Positions 35,318 to 47,504 of a stretch of 64,000 bases of DNA are shown here, piece after piece. Location of the stretch: assembly GCF_000226095.1 (NCBI RefSeq), contig NC_016475.1, positions 1,984,001 to 2,048,000 of the forward strand, in the 5' to 3' direction. Within the stretch, counting starts at the first letter, position 1, and the number at the start of each line of letters is the position of its first letter. Under the pieces are notes generated by a model. It did no database searches. It was not told where the DNA came from and was given only the letters and a program-made list of their open reading frames with translations. The stretch comes from Thermothelomyces thermophilus ATCC 42464. Its lineage: Eukaryota; Ascomycota; Sordariomycetes; Sordariales; Chaetomiaceae. The position numbers and the translations under genes were made by a program.

Positions 35318-37731
35318 ATGGCCCGCGACCCCCCCTCGGCAACCCGCCGCTCCAGATCCCGCCACCCGGACCCCGACCCCGACCCCGACCGGGACGGCTA
35401 CCGCGAACAGCGCCGTCACAGACGCCACTCCTCCTCCGCCGCCGATGGATCCCAGCACCAGCGCCGCACGAAGCGCCGACCGACGAGCACGCCCCGCGCC
35501 GGCGTCGCCGGCGTCGCTGCCGAGTACCATGCCTCGGAAGAGGAGGGTGGGTCGTCCCCGTCGTCGCAGGTCCTCTCCGCGGCCGCGCTGGCGCGGCTGA
35601 ACAGGGAGAACGCGGCCGCGGCGCGGGGCGGGGGCGGCGGAAGGAGAGGGGAGAGGGAGCGGGCGAGGGGGCGGGAGAGGCAAGGGATCGCAAGGGAGGC
35701 GGAAGCCGAGAGGGAGAGGGAACGGGAGCTGAGGAGGGAACGGCGGCGGGAACGGGAGAGAGAGCAGGAGCGGGAGAGGGCGAGGCGGAGGGAGCGGAGT
35801 CGGGGGTATGAGATTGTGGAAGTCTCGCCGACTAGGGGAAATTGGAAATCCGGAGACCGGGAAGCAGGAGGGACGAGGAGGAGGGTGGTGAGCGGGCCGG
35901 CGTTGGAAGAGGGGAGAAGCGGCGGCGGCGGCGGCGGCAGCAGCGGCGCCGGTGCTGGTGGGAAGGCGTGGGGGGGCCTGAGAGGCGGATGGAGGGGCAG
36001 CCAGGATAGCGTGACGTTGGAGAAGGAGGCGCTGTGGAAGGGGAAAAAGGTGCCGTGGTACCAGCAGAAAAAGAAGCTGTGTAAGTTGGTGGTATCTCCT
36101 GGGGGTAGTAGGGGAGGGGCGCTTTTGCTGACAAGCTCGTTAGGGATCCTCATTGGGGTCTGCTCCGTACTGCTCATCATCATCATCATCGTGGCAGCGG
36201 TGGTGGTGCCCAAGGCTGGCTCCGGGGAGGAAAAGCGCGATGATGAGAGCAGCGAGAGCAGCGACGGCAACCTCGCGGGGATATCACCAGACAGCATTCC
36301 AGAAGGGGCGCCCTCGTGGCTGAATCCCTTTGTCTGGCAGGACACAACCGACTTCAACCTCACCTACACCGACGAGATGGTGGGTGACCTGCCCGTCATG
36401 GGCCTCAACACGGACTGGGACGACTCGGCAAGGGCAAACGAGAACGTGCCGGCACTGGACGAACCATGGGGCGACTACGCAAAGCGGCCAGCAAGAGGCG
36501 TCAACATCGGGGGCTGGCTCTCGCTCGAGCCCTTCATCACCCCGTCGCTGTTCGAGTATGATTTACGCATGGGCATCGTCGACGAGTACACGCTCTGCAA
36601 GTACCTGGGCAGGAGATGCGAGAGCGTGCTCGAGAAGCACTACGCCACGTTTGTCACCGAGGACACGTTCCGGGAGATCCGGGACGCCGGGCTGGACCAC
36701 GTCCGCATTCCCTTTTCCTACTGGGCCGTGCAGACGTACGAGGGCGACCCGTACCTCTTCCGCACGTCCTGGCGGTACCTGCTCCGAGCGATCGAGTGGT
36801 GCCGCCGTTACGGGCTGCGCGTCAACCTCGACCTGCACGGCCTCCCGGGCAGCCAGAACGGGTGGAACCACAGCGGCCGGCTGGGCGCCATCGGCTGGCT
36901 GAACGGCACCAACGGGGACGTCAACGCGCGGCGGTCGCTCGAGATCCACGACCGGCTGTCCAAGTTCTTCGCGCAGCCGCGGTACCGCAACATCATCAGC
37001 CACTACGGGCTGGCCAACGAGCCGCGGATGACGTTCCTCGACACCGGGAAGGTGCTCCAGTGGACGGCGGACGCGTACGCGCTGGTGCGGCGCAACGGCG
37101 TGTCGGACGCCGTCGTCGTCTTTGGCGACGGCTTCCGGGGACTGGGCAACTGGCAGGGCGAGCTGACGGGGCTGGACCGGGCGGCGCTCGACGTGCACCA
37201 GTACGTCATCTTCAACACGAACCAGATCGTCTTCAACCACAGCGAGAAGGTCCGGTACGCGTGCGAGGGCTGGACGGAGCAGACGCTCGAGAGCATGGAC
37301 CGCGCCACCGGCTTCGGCCCGACGCTGATCGCCGAGTGGTCGCAGGCCGACACCGACTGCGCCCGGCACCTGACCAACGTCGGCTGGGGCAACCGCTGGA
37401 CGGGCACGTACGTCACCCCCGACGGCGACGGCGACGTCACCACGCCGCGGTGCCCGACCATGGACAGCTCGTGCAGCTGCGACCAGGCCAACTCGCCGGC
37501 CAGCCAGTGGAGCGACCCGTACAAGCGCTTCCTGAAGCTCTTTGCCGAGGCGCAGATGTCGAGCTTCGAGAAGGGCTGGGGTTGGTTCTATTGGGTTTGG
37601 GATACCGAGGATGCGTGAGTCCCTCCCGCCCCTTATCCCCTCCTTTTCCTTTTCTCTTTTCTATTGTTTTTCTCTTTTGGTTTACGTAACCGCCTTCCTT
37701 TGCCCCATCGCAAAAAAAAAAAAAAGGTTTC

Positions 37732-37762
<31 letters not shown>

Positions 37763-37905
37763 ACCGTTTGGTTACCAACAGACCGCAGTGGAGCTACAAA
37801 AAGGGGCTCGCCGCGGGCGTCCTCCCGGCCAAGGCGTACGAGAGAGACTTTGACTGCGACCTGTCGAAGATTCCGAGCTTCTCGGACCTCCCAGAGTATT
37901 ACTAG
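35318..37905 (+). CDS. exgD: Glucan 1,3-beta-glucosidase D, GH5_9, type II membrane protein
   Basis: Exons 35318-37614 and 37782-37905 give 806 residues. Exo-beta-1,3-glucanase anchored in the plasma membrane and acting on cell-wall glucan. The cytosolic N-domain (about 265 residues) is disordered and very rich in Arg/Glu, starting with an Asp-Pro repeat. One membrane helix follows (LGILIGVCSVLLIIIIIVAA, about residues 275-300), then the outer GH5 domain: RGVNIGGWLSLEPFITPSLF, DHVRIPFSYWAV, DLHGLPGSQNGWNHSGR, acid/base Glu in GLANEPRM, and nucleophile Glu in LIAEWSQADTDC. The 167-nt intron carries A14 and T27 runs and rejoins DTEDA|PQWSYKKG. The gene ends 96 bases before a transposon relic. 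Confidence 0.95.
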
Positions 37906-38001
37906 GGAGAAGGTTGGCTCTATCATTTTCCTTTTCGCGTGCGTGGTCGGCGTCTCGGAGTTAATGGGTTTTCGTTTTCTTTCTTTTGGGCTTACATAGT
38001 A

Positions 38002-38979
38002 CAGTGGGGTCAGAAAAGTGTTTGCCCACTTCAACCCTGGTAATCCACTTCCAAATCAGCTCAACCAACTAACCCTCTTCAACTTCAACGACGGCTACGC
38101 CGACTTTTCCATCTTCAACCTCCTCTTCAATACTATAAGATGACTTCCAGACCAAAGACTATTTACCAGGAATTTACAGAAGCCCAGATATCTCTAGTTT
38201 ACGGCCTCCATTTGGCTAGATTAAAAGGAGGTATAATTGCAGCCCGTACCAGCTTGTCAAAACGGACTATCAATTATACCATCTCGAAAGTTAAACACAA
38301 CCTTACCAATAGAGCCAACAAGCCGTTCCAATCAAAGCCCAGATCTGGAAGACCTTGTAAGTTAGATGACCAAGCCGTCTAGTACCTTCTACGGTATATA
38401 AAAACTAATCAAATACATACCCTCAAATCACTTATACTAGGATACCCGGTTGAACTAACTCAAATATACCGACCAGATCTTTATACCACACTTCCTTCCT
38501 TTCTATAATAAGATAAGGTCAATATATAGCTCCGGGGTACAATTACAAGAGGATAGGGTAATATATTACCACGGAGGGCTTATTTAACTGTTAAAGAGGG
38601 CTACCAAGGTTTACTAACTTTCGGCTACTCTAGTGGCTACCACAGAGCCCAGACCTCAGTTCAATTGAAAATATCTGGCACTGGATGAAGATAAAAATCT
38701 CTGAAAGGTGGCATCAGATTAAGACAGTGGCTTAGATGGTTATAGTATTCCAGGAAGTCTGGAGCCAAATACCTGTTGAATTCCTGGTCTTTGGCTATAG
38801 GTATAGAGAAAAGGATAGATCATTTGGCTTAATGACAAGGTAGCCCTAATCAAGTACTGAAGTAGCCGTAGTTGTAATATCAATTTGGTAGTAGTTTGGC
38901 CCTGTTTTGCGTGTTCTGTATGTCTTTGAAGTTGGAGGGTGGAAAAAGTGGGTGGGCAAACACTTTTCTGACCCCACTG
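38002..38979 (+). mobile_element. Defective Tc1/mariner-like DNA transposon with 28-bp terminal inverted repeats
   Basis: A 978-bp element flanked by TA (38000-38001 and 38980-38981), the usual target duplication of this superfamily. The ends are perfect inverted repeats of 28 bases starting CAGTGGGGTCAGAAAAGTG. From 38140 an open frame of 80 codons encodes a helix-turn-helix start typical of Tc1 transposases (EFTEAQISLVYGLHLARLK, RSGRPCKLDDQ). Further on the frame has several stops, the middle of the catalytic domain is missing, and only the C-terminal signature WLPQSPDLSSIENIWHWMK survives (about 38634-38690). So it is internally deleted and inactive, but its ends are intact and could be moved in trans. 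Body is AT-rich with many TA dinucleotides, compatible with RIP. Confidence 0.93.
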
Positions 38980-39015
38980 TACATACAACCGAGCTAGGGG
39001 AGAGTACGGATTAGT

Positions 39016-39237
39016 GTACGGATGTCGCTACCAAAAGAACTGGCTCACCGCCAAATTTGACCGGCAGAATGAATCCGCTAAAAGCAAGATAAAGTACAGT
39101 GGGGCAAAGCACTATAGCCACTAAAGCCTAGGTACTGTGGCCGATTGTTAGTGAAGATACCTTCTAAAACTTTAGCGACCTTGTATGGCTCGCGCGCAAA
39201 GGCGGTGAGCCAGTTCTTTTGGTAGCGACATCCGTAC
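39016..39237. mobile_element. 222-bp inverted-repeat element (MITE-like)
   Basis: Perfect 37-bp inverted repeats at 39016-39052 and 39201-39237 (GTACGGATGTCGCTACCAAA and its continuation) enclose 148 bases without coding capacity. If the mobile unit starts one base after the TA in GTA, it has TA on both sides as in Tc1/mariner elements. The inside contains TACAGTGGGG (39095-39104), the same first ten bases (TA plus eight) as the neighbouring Tc1-like element, perhaps a relic of another end. Perfect repeats suggest recent origin or strong selection for the hairpin. Confidence 0.85.
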
Positions 39238-41169
39238 TGCATTTAGTTACACTACACTAGACATGGGTGGAGATAGCATGGATAGTGTGAGACATACATT
39301 GGGGGCCGTGGAGCCACACCTGGGTACATATAATCCGTATATCTACGGATTACGTCCGCCCCGGAGGGCAGTTTGTTCACAACATTTCAGAGGATGGAGG
39401 CAAGGGCCCGAGTACATACAACATGCACATACAGCACACGTATACATACACTGATATTGGGAATTGAAGTACAGTAATCCGTGCATAGCTATGAGATAAC
39501 ACTCAGTACCTTTTCTTTCTACTGCCCATTTAGACGAACACTGGCTGCGCACAGAACCGTGAAGTTTCAAGACGGGCTCCCGTCACTCGGGCCGCTCCTC
39601 GTGGCATCGGCCCGAACACAGCGGAAATGCCACAGGTCGCAAGTGTTCTCGGTAGTGTAGTCAGCCGTTTGCCGCCTTTCCCTCCCCTTTCCAAAAAGGG
39701 CAGCAGCCTTGTTTCGAGTGGCTCAGCTCCGACGCCATCTCGGCGAACTACACAGTATGTGCTAAGAGGAAACTCACCCAACGGATGGAGGAAGCTGCAG
39801 CAGCTCATGGATGCAGGGTCGCGAGAGAGGTTCTTTGGTTTTTTGCACACGTTTGGGACAGGAATCTGCAGTCTCTCTCCCGTGTGGATGATGACTTCGT
39901 ACTGCATGCCCAGTACGGATAAGAGTAAGGTAAATGCCGGTAAATGCGCATTACTAAAAGGTTGCTCCGGGGATAAAGGCTGGCAGCCCACATTTAACAC
40001 CGAGCTAGTGGATGGCACTAACGTGAATGCCCTAACCTGCCTCCTTCCTTTCCTCGTCAGGCAGGCAGGCAAAAAGGCACTCGAATGGGGCACGAATGCC
40101 TAAGACCGAGTGTTCTCCGGATGCTCCTCTTCTTTCGTGAGATCATGGCTTCACCGCAAATCTACACTGCTACTCCCAGTATCCGTACGCAGTATGGGTA
40201 CGGCGGTATACACAGTGGAAGTGCCTGAAAATGATGTGCCGTCGGGAGCGGGGATCCTGACCCGACATTCTCCGCCTTCCCCGTCATCTTCAGGAAAGCC
40301 AGCCTCGTGCACTCCATGTTTCTCACTGCCGGGGGCCATTGGTCATTGCTCGCATAATACGGACTAAGCGACGTCGGCTGGGTTCGTGTGAGGAACGTGC
40401 GAGGAAATTGCGATTCATGATGGGCTGTTGAGTGTTGGAAGGTCCTTTTTTCTGATGAGTCATGTTGAATTGCTGGGGGGAAAATGGTTTTCCCTCTGCC
40501 GTTGATTGCGTTTCGAAACGCTCTCGAGCACACCGGTTCCATGAGCCACTTGCCCAGCTGGGTTCAGTCAATGGTTAGTGTTGTGTAGTTGCCGCTGGAC
40601 AAAGCCGCATCCGCCCGCGCGCGCCGCCTAAAATTATTACCGTTGCATCGGCGCAGAGAAACGGGATGGGTGGCCCCGGGGCGGGTTGGAGGTGCCCCAC
40701 GACAGGGGATGGATCCGTCGGATCTCGACGTTCTCGGGTCCCCTTCAGTCATCCGCGCTCGGAGATCGAGACAAGGGGAATGTGGCCGAAAAAGGCCGTT
40801 AATAATAAACGTCATGGAGCCCGCCCTCCTTCGAGTCTCCCTCTTCCAACGTCGCGGCTTTTTGTTGTGTTGTGTCCCACAGCCGACGAACACTACCGGC
40901 GTCGGTGACGCTGTTTGTTTCTTAGGGAGCCACTCGATCGTGGCGAATCGTCGAAGTAGTGACCACCACTACTAGGTGATGCGCATAGCTTTGACGCACC
41001 CCTTTGGATCACTTCGACCACCTATCTCGGCGTGAGATGACCCGAGCTCGCCCGAACTGCCTTCGGCCGTGACTTTTCCTTGACTTGGGAACCCCTGCGA
41101 CGAAAAGGAAAGTAGGAAAACGACAACGAACAAGGAGCAGCAACAGCAGCACCAACAACACCAGCAGCA

Positions 41170-43194
41170 ATGGACGAAAAAGAAGAGAGCGAGGCCAGGT
41201 CGGGCCGCGATCCCAGCCGCTCCGACGCGGAAGTGGGAGAAGAAGAAGGAACCGAGACGGCCACAGAAAGCCAGACAGTAGTAACCGCGGCGACACCTCC
41301 CTCGATAGACGACACGGAAAAGGGGCTCCTCAGCAGCACCACTTCCTCGTCCCATCCCAACCCCCATGAGCCCATCCGCACGGCGGTGCCGGCAGCCGCA
41401 ACAACGCCGACAACAGAAGCAGCAGCAGCAGCACCAGCACCAGCAGCCCGTCCAAAGTCCCCCCCGTCTCCCGCGGCGGGCCGGCGCCTCAGCGACGAGA
41501 CCGTCGCGACTCTCCGGCGCGAGCGCTCCCACAACGGCTGGGGTTGCGACGGCGACGTCGAAGCGGGCGGGGCTACTGCCACCGAAAGCGACGGAGGCGA
41601 GAAGGGACTGCCGCAGACGCAGACGCAGACGCAGAAGCAGCAGCAGCAGCAGCAGCAGGGCGAGGGGGAGGGGTCCGAGCAGGAGGAGAAGGACCCCTTC
41701 GAGGTCGGCTGGGACGGCGGCGACAGCGACCCGATGTGCCCGCGCAGCTTTGCTACCTGGCGCAAGTGGCTGATCATCATCATCACGAGCGTCGGGTCCT
41801 TTTGCGTGTAAGTTCTTACCCTTTATTTTTTTTTTTCCCTGCTGCCTCTGTGTCTGTCTCGTCATATCTTGGGTGCCTGTATGATGGTGGGTAAAGGGAA
41901 GAGGAGGAGAAAAAGGGGGGAGGGGGCAATCATTCTTGGTTTCTCGGTCGGATATTGATGGGGATTGTCTGCGCAAACAGGACGAACGCGTCGGCATCGT
42001 ATACGGCAACCTACGCCCAGATGGACGCCGAGTTCGGCAACTCACGGCTGGTGGCCACGCTGGGGCTCTCGTTCTTCGTGCTGGGCATCGCGCTGGGGCC
42101 GTTCTGGTCGCCCCTCGCCGAGTTCTACGGCCGGCGGCCGATCTACCTCTGCTCCTTTGCCGGCTTCATCATCTGGCTGATCCCGTCGGCCGTGGCCAAG
42201 AACATCGAGACCATGATCGTCGCCCGCTTCTTCCAGGGCCTGGCCGGAAGCGCGTTCCTGTCCGTCTCGGGCGGCACCGTCGGCGACCTCTTCACGCGCG
42301 ACACCATGCTGGCGCCCATGTCCGTCTTCGCGCTCGCCCCTTTTGTTGGTCCCTCGCTCGGACCGCTCGTCGGCGGCCTGATCAACATGTATACCAACTG
42401 GCGCTGGACCCATTATGTGTTGCTCATCTGGGCCGGCGTGCTGTTGCTTACCATTGCCCTGTTCGTCCCGGAGACGTACCGTGAGTGCTCTTTTTTCTTG
42501 ATATCTCTGATTGACGCCTCGAGTGGTGGTGGTGGTAATGGTGGTGGTGGTGGAGGTGGTGCTCCGATGCTGACGCTGACGCGTGGTGGTAGATCCGGTG
42601 CTGCTCAAGAGAAAGGCAGAAGAACTCCGCAAGTCGACCGGCGACCAGAGGTGGCGCGCCCCTATCGAGAAGATGACCAGGTCTGTCTCCAGGACGGTGG
42701 CCTACTCCTTGCTCCGGCCCTTCCAGATCCTCTTCTTTGAGCCCATGGCCCTGATCCTCAACATCTACACCGCCATCCTCCTCGGCATGCTCTATCTCTT
42801 CTTCGGCGCCTTCCCCCTCATCTTCCGCACCAACCACGGCTTCAACCTGTGGCAGGTCGGCCTGACTTTTATGGGCCTTTTGGTTGCCATGATCACCGCT
42901 TGTCTGAGCACACCTTTCTGGTCCAGACTCCGGCAAAACATGGTGGCCAAGCGGCACAAGGAGACAGGCGTGCTCAAGACCGAGCCAGAGGACCAGTTGC
43001 CGCCCGTCATAGTTGGTGCGCCGCTGATTACCGGAGGCCTGTTCTGGTTCGGCTTCACCACGTACCCCGAGGTACATTGGATCGTGCCCATCATCGGTTC
43101 TGGCGTGTTTGGTCTAGGGTAAGTGCAATACATAGTAGTTTCCCGGCCCCTAGGTTTACATATCATTTTCCTACTTCTCTTCCCTATTATAACC

Positions 43195-43226
<32 letters not shown>

Positions 43227-44048
43227 TGTTTTGCTTCGGCTGTCACCTTGCCTTGGTATAACGGGCGTGATGAGGGTAAGCGGACTGCGGGAGCACCGAA
43301 TCAGGAGGGTGATGCAGTATGCGTAACCGGATGATCTCCGATTCACCCCGGACGCCGATCCCCTCTTACGCGTCGACCCTGTCACTCCCTGTTTTGGTCA
43401 TGACTTGCTCGGAATGTTCCGGAGACTCCGTGTCCCTGGTTTGGTGTTGTGACATAACATGTCCGTCCGTGGCTAGTTTGCGAAGCCTCATGCGGATACC
43501 CGTCGCTAACCCCGGCTTGTTTACGCAGGGTGTCGCTCGCCTTTACGGGGGTCTTCTCTTTTCTGGTGAGTGTAACCCCTCCTCTTCCGAGAGGCACAGA
43601 TGCGCCCACGGCCACACGGGATCATCATGACCCGGTGTAGAGGCGTTGGGTGGAAAACGACTATGGGTGTCTACAGTACTGACACGAGCCCCCCCCTTTC
43701 CCCCGGGCGGTCCAGGTCGACGCATATCCGCGGTACGCAGCCAGCGCCCTGGCATCTAATGCCCTGGTGCGATGTGTCTTTGCAGGTAAGCTCTACCCTT
43801 GGCTCGACGGAGGTTTCGTATCTCCGCTGGGCCTCGCAACCGGTTTGGCCCATTCGCCCGGACACGTCCGCTGATACTGCTCAGCCGCGTTCCCTCTCTT
43901 TGGTATCCAGATGTACGAGGCCCTTGGGTATCAGTGGGCTACCGCACTCGTCGGTTTTGTGACTCTGGCGCTCATGCCATTTCCCTACATCTTTTATCGA
44001 TATGGCAAACGGATACGATCAAGAAGCAGGTATGCGACCACCACATGA
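41170..44048 (+). CDS. MFS drug/polyamine exporter, DHA1 family
   Basis: Six exons: 41170-41807, 41981-42480, 42593-43118, 43529-43565, 43716-43785 and 43885-44048, giving 644 residues. Proton-driven plasma-membrane exporter of the DHA1 (Tpo1/Flu1-like) group. A cytosolic N-tail of about 200 residues is low-complexity (Ala, Gln and acidic runs). Then 12 helices: FFVLGIALGPFWSPLAEFYG and RRPIYLC (motif A), RFFQGLAGSAFLSVSGGTVG and PLVGGLINMYTNWRW (motif C region). Junctions that fix the model: PETY|HPVLLKRKAEELRK, GLG|VSLAFTGVFSFL|VDAYPRYAASALASNALVR and FA|AAFPLFGIQMYEALG. Ends KRIRSRSRYATTT. Exons 4 and 5 are only 37 and 70 nt. Intron 4 (410 nt) has a C10T26 tract. Substrate unknown. Confidence 0.9.
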
Positions 44049-47000
44049 CGCGGCGGCCCCCGGTATATCGAGGCGGAGATGGGCTAGGGACAAGAGGGAG
44101 GGGAGGAAGATGGGGAAGGAAAAAAGAAGGTGCGGGATAAGAGAGGTGACATTTTGGTTTCACGCGGGTTTGAAACCATCCCCCTGAACGTCACCGGCGT
44201 GTTCAAGGGTTGCAGCTGGGCTTGGCTGTGATCTGCCGCGATCACGCTTGGCAGAGGGGGCCCTTCGACAGCAGATCTGACCCCCCGGGGGAGCCAGCCA
44301 TGTTCTATCGGCGGCATGGCGTCAGTGGCTGACCTCGCCAGTCACTCTGAGACGACACACCCTTGTCTACCAGCTCAGTTGGGGGCAGATTTCCTATTGT
44401 CGGTGGCACACAAACACCGCCTAATGGTCCCTGTCTCACTCGACGGAGCTGGAGGGCAACCTCCTTGGGCTCTGGTATACTAGCGTATACATATGCTGAA
44501 ATGGAGACTGCCCACTACCGCAGTGAAACAGTATACGGAGTACGCTGAGTGAATCTTGGAACAGGGGATCAAGAAGGAAAGGATGGTGGACCGGCCGGGC
44601 ATCAGCTAACGGAACTTTGATCTGGCGTCTATTGACCAACCACACTGCATAGTTGGACACAAGTCGGCATTGCCGCTGTCTTAAGGGTTAAGGGTGGTGA
44701 CCATTGGGGGGATGGTGGACGACGTTGACAGAGGGGCGTGGCAGAACAGGGCAGGGGGTCACCCAGCAACAACATGCCCACCCGGAGCACGGCGAATCCA
44801 GCCGGCTATTGGCGCAGATCATGACTTAGAAAATGGGGTCGAGGTAGAGATCGAGGCTGAACCGCAGAGTACGGAGTACTGCCCACCGTAGACCTGGGTG
44901 ACGTGACCTTTCAGATATGGTGTAGTATTGTATGATGGGGTAATAGAGAGTGCAGATGACGAGACGAGGATCCAGGACGGAGAACTGTAGCAGCAGCATA
45001 ACCTGGGAACTACACACGGTATCGCCAAGGGCCTGTGTGTGTCCATAGCGGTCTCCCTCCCTCCCTCCCTCTCTCTCGCGGCCCGAGTGCCCAGAGTCCC
45101 CAGAGTCCCGACGTTCCGGACGACTTCTAGTGCCCAGATGAAGTTTGAAGCCAGAGTTACGGGGTTGCCTCGGTTGGCAGGGCACGGACCGAGGGCTGAG
45201 GTCTTGGTGTGCTTAGCCCCAAGAGAGAAGTACGGATCCGTACAGTATCCGCACCTTAACGGATAGCTACACTGCACTTCGAGATGAAATCGAGTAAGGA
45301 AAAAAATGAACCAAAAAAGGGTACTCATCCTGAAAGTCCATGATGGTAATTCTGAGACAGGAGCCCAAGGCTGTGTCCGGGCTGATTGGTATTTTGGGCC
45401 TGACAAGTTCAGACTGGCAGAATACTTGCAAGACTGAAAAGTTGGAACCGAAGACACCCCCGAGCTCGGCTGGTGTAACTGGAGGTCAGGTAAGAGTGTG
45501 GAAGGATTCCATGCGCAGTACACTATGTAGTGTAAGGTACGCAGATACGTACGCAGCTGGGCGGTGTGCTGAGCACGCGGGTATGTTGTACTCTGTAGTG
45601 TATTGTACACTGCGTCCCGCATACGGGCGATCCTGTTTCTCGATAACCGCGAATGGAACCTCGAATTGTTGCTGATGGGAATCCGGGTGGCCGGTGGCGC
45701 TCTGCGAACCGTGCGACTACCACATGCGATCGATGAGAGAGTCCGCCGGGTAACTTCCGTTTCCGTACCCGGTTTCTGGCAAAGCACCTACAGCGTAGCG
45801 ACGGGGTCACCAATTAGGAGACAGTTCCCCGGTGTGTGAGGACCACCATCTCCACTTCAGCTGCATCCGACGGAGGAATGTCGTGGGTTCGACCGTTGCG
45901 AGCGATCTCGACTTGCAAACTGAAGAATTCTTCACCGTTGTTGTGATGCGATGAACTCCTGGTCCCTGGGTCTTGGGTCCTGGGTGCGCAAGGGTCACTA
46001 GAAAGAAAAGCCCCGCAGCTGACGGAAAAGAGGAAAAGAGTTGCTGGCTCCGCATCCCTAGTCTGCTCGCCCACCTTGCGGCTTTGCGGACGAGTCATCA
46101 CCATCCACACAGAACGCCGCTGCAAAACCATCGCGGAATGGACCAGGAAAGAGCGAACGCCATAGCCCAAAATTCACGCCCATCCGTCGTGCCCGTTGCT
46201 CGCTCCACAACTGCCATGCAAACACGACTGAAAAAGCCCTGTCGACTGCGCTTTTAGAGCACAGCAGGCAACAGGCAGCTAGCTGTCTGTCCGGATTTTC
46301 CCCCTCCGCCTCGTTTGCTTCACCTTCGGCCATCACACCTGGCTTCCTTTTTTGTCCCTCTTTCGACTTTTCTAGACGAAAGAAACCTCCGACTCTTTAG
46401 CTCCGGGGCGGCGCGACGACTGCTTCTCGGAAAACGGCTGCCAAGAGCGCGACGAGCAGGAGCATCGAGGACGAGGAGGAAACGACGGGCCGGAAGCGGC
46501 ATAGGAGGCAAACCGCGGGGATGTGCCAGGTAGTCAGCGAGATACAAACCGCAACTTGGATTCGGACGCGCAGATTGCTCAGCGACACCGACCCATCGCA
46601 AAAGCCACCCGTTTCGACGCCCCGCATCCGCGCCAATTGACCTTTTGCCTATCTACAGACCCTTACCCCTCCTTCGCTTCCCACTCTTACCGACGCCGCG
46701 CGCTGCGGACTCGCCCAACCATACCGGTGACGGATAGGTGCAGCTTGAATGCCCTACGATCCACCCGTACGCCGCCCACTCGCCAGCGCCAGAGAATTTC
46801 CCCTGGACTGCATCCGTGCTTTATCCGCCGCCGCCGCCGACGCCGCCGCTGCCGCGGGACAAAAGGGACTGTCGACGAAGCCGCGCGCATTACCCATCTC
46901 AGCGAACGGTCTAGCGCCCCTGGACTTGTCCCGGACGGTGGCGCTCCCGTCGCACAAGAACATCTTCGGCTTATATCTCCGAGCCAATTGACAGCATCTT

Positions 47001-47504
47001 CGCGAGAGCCGCCGAGAATACGAGACTGCCGTCTGTCGCTGTGTATCCGGTCTCGTCAGCTGGCACCTGCTACTAGCCCCTTCCCCACCTCTCAGCCCGG
47101 ACCGACGATCTACACTTCTTCTTGCGGGAGGTCACAGCGAAGAGCAGCAGTCCAGTAAGCCACAGCGAACTGTCGATGCATTATCCAGCCTCGCGGGACC
47201 AATCCGCATCTGGTCGTTGCCACCCACGACGCGTTTGATTAGAATTCTAAATCCGCGGGGGGGCCCTTCATCATCTGCTCGACGTAGCGTACCCGTCCGT
47301 CAACATTCTGGGATCTCTTGCTTTCCGTTGTCCTTCTTCAGTCACCTGCCAAGCTGGTGCCACCACAGTGATAGTACCGCAAGAGCTTTCAACGTTAGTC
47401 CTCCGCTATCCCTCTTCCAACCCAACCCCGAGTGTGCGTTGGCTTGGGTGTTCCTGCGTCACCGTGCTGTTCTTTTTTTGGAGCCACATATAAGCCAGGA
47501 CGCG
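44049..47504. other. Long promoter and leader region of the AcuK gene
   Basis: About 3.5 kb without a supported gene. Copies of TACGGAGTA lie at 44534 and 44870. From about 46050 to 47504 the sequence is CT-rich with many upstream ATGs, as in a long fungal leader. One of them, at 46749, opens an 80-codon frame ending at 46991. Leader introns may exist; I could not place them. Confidence 0.5.

Larger units (their letters stand above)
37906..41169. other. Gene-poor region with two DNA-transposon relics
   Basis: About 3.3 kb from exgD to the exporter gene. The first third holds the Tc1-like element and the inverted-repeat element listed separately, 34 bases apart. The rest (39240-41169) has no supported gene and is probably exporter promoter and leader. 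Confidence 0.55.

Noticed and set aside
36616-37689. 357-codon plus frame within exgD
   Set aside because: Out-of-frame shadow of the glucanase, Arg/Ala-rich, no domain.
46523-47158. 211-codon plus frame in the AcuK leader
   Set aside because: Arg/Ser/Pro-rich composition typical of a noncoding CT-rich leader; no domain, and its start is not convincing.
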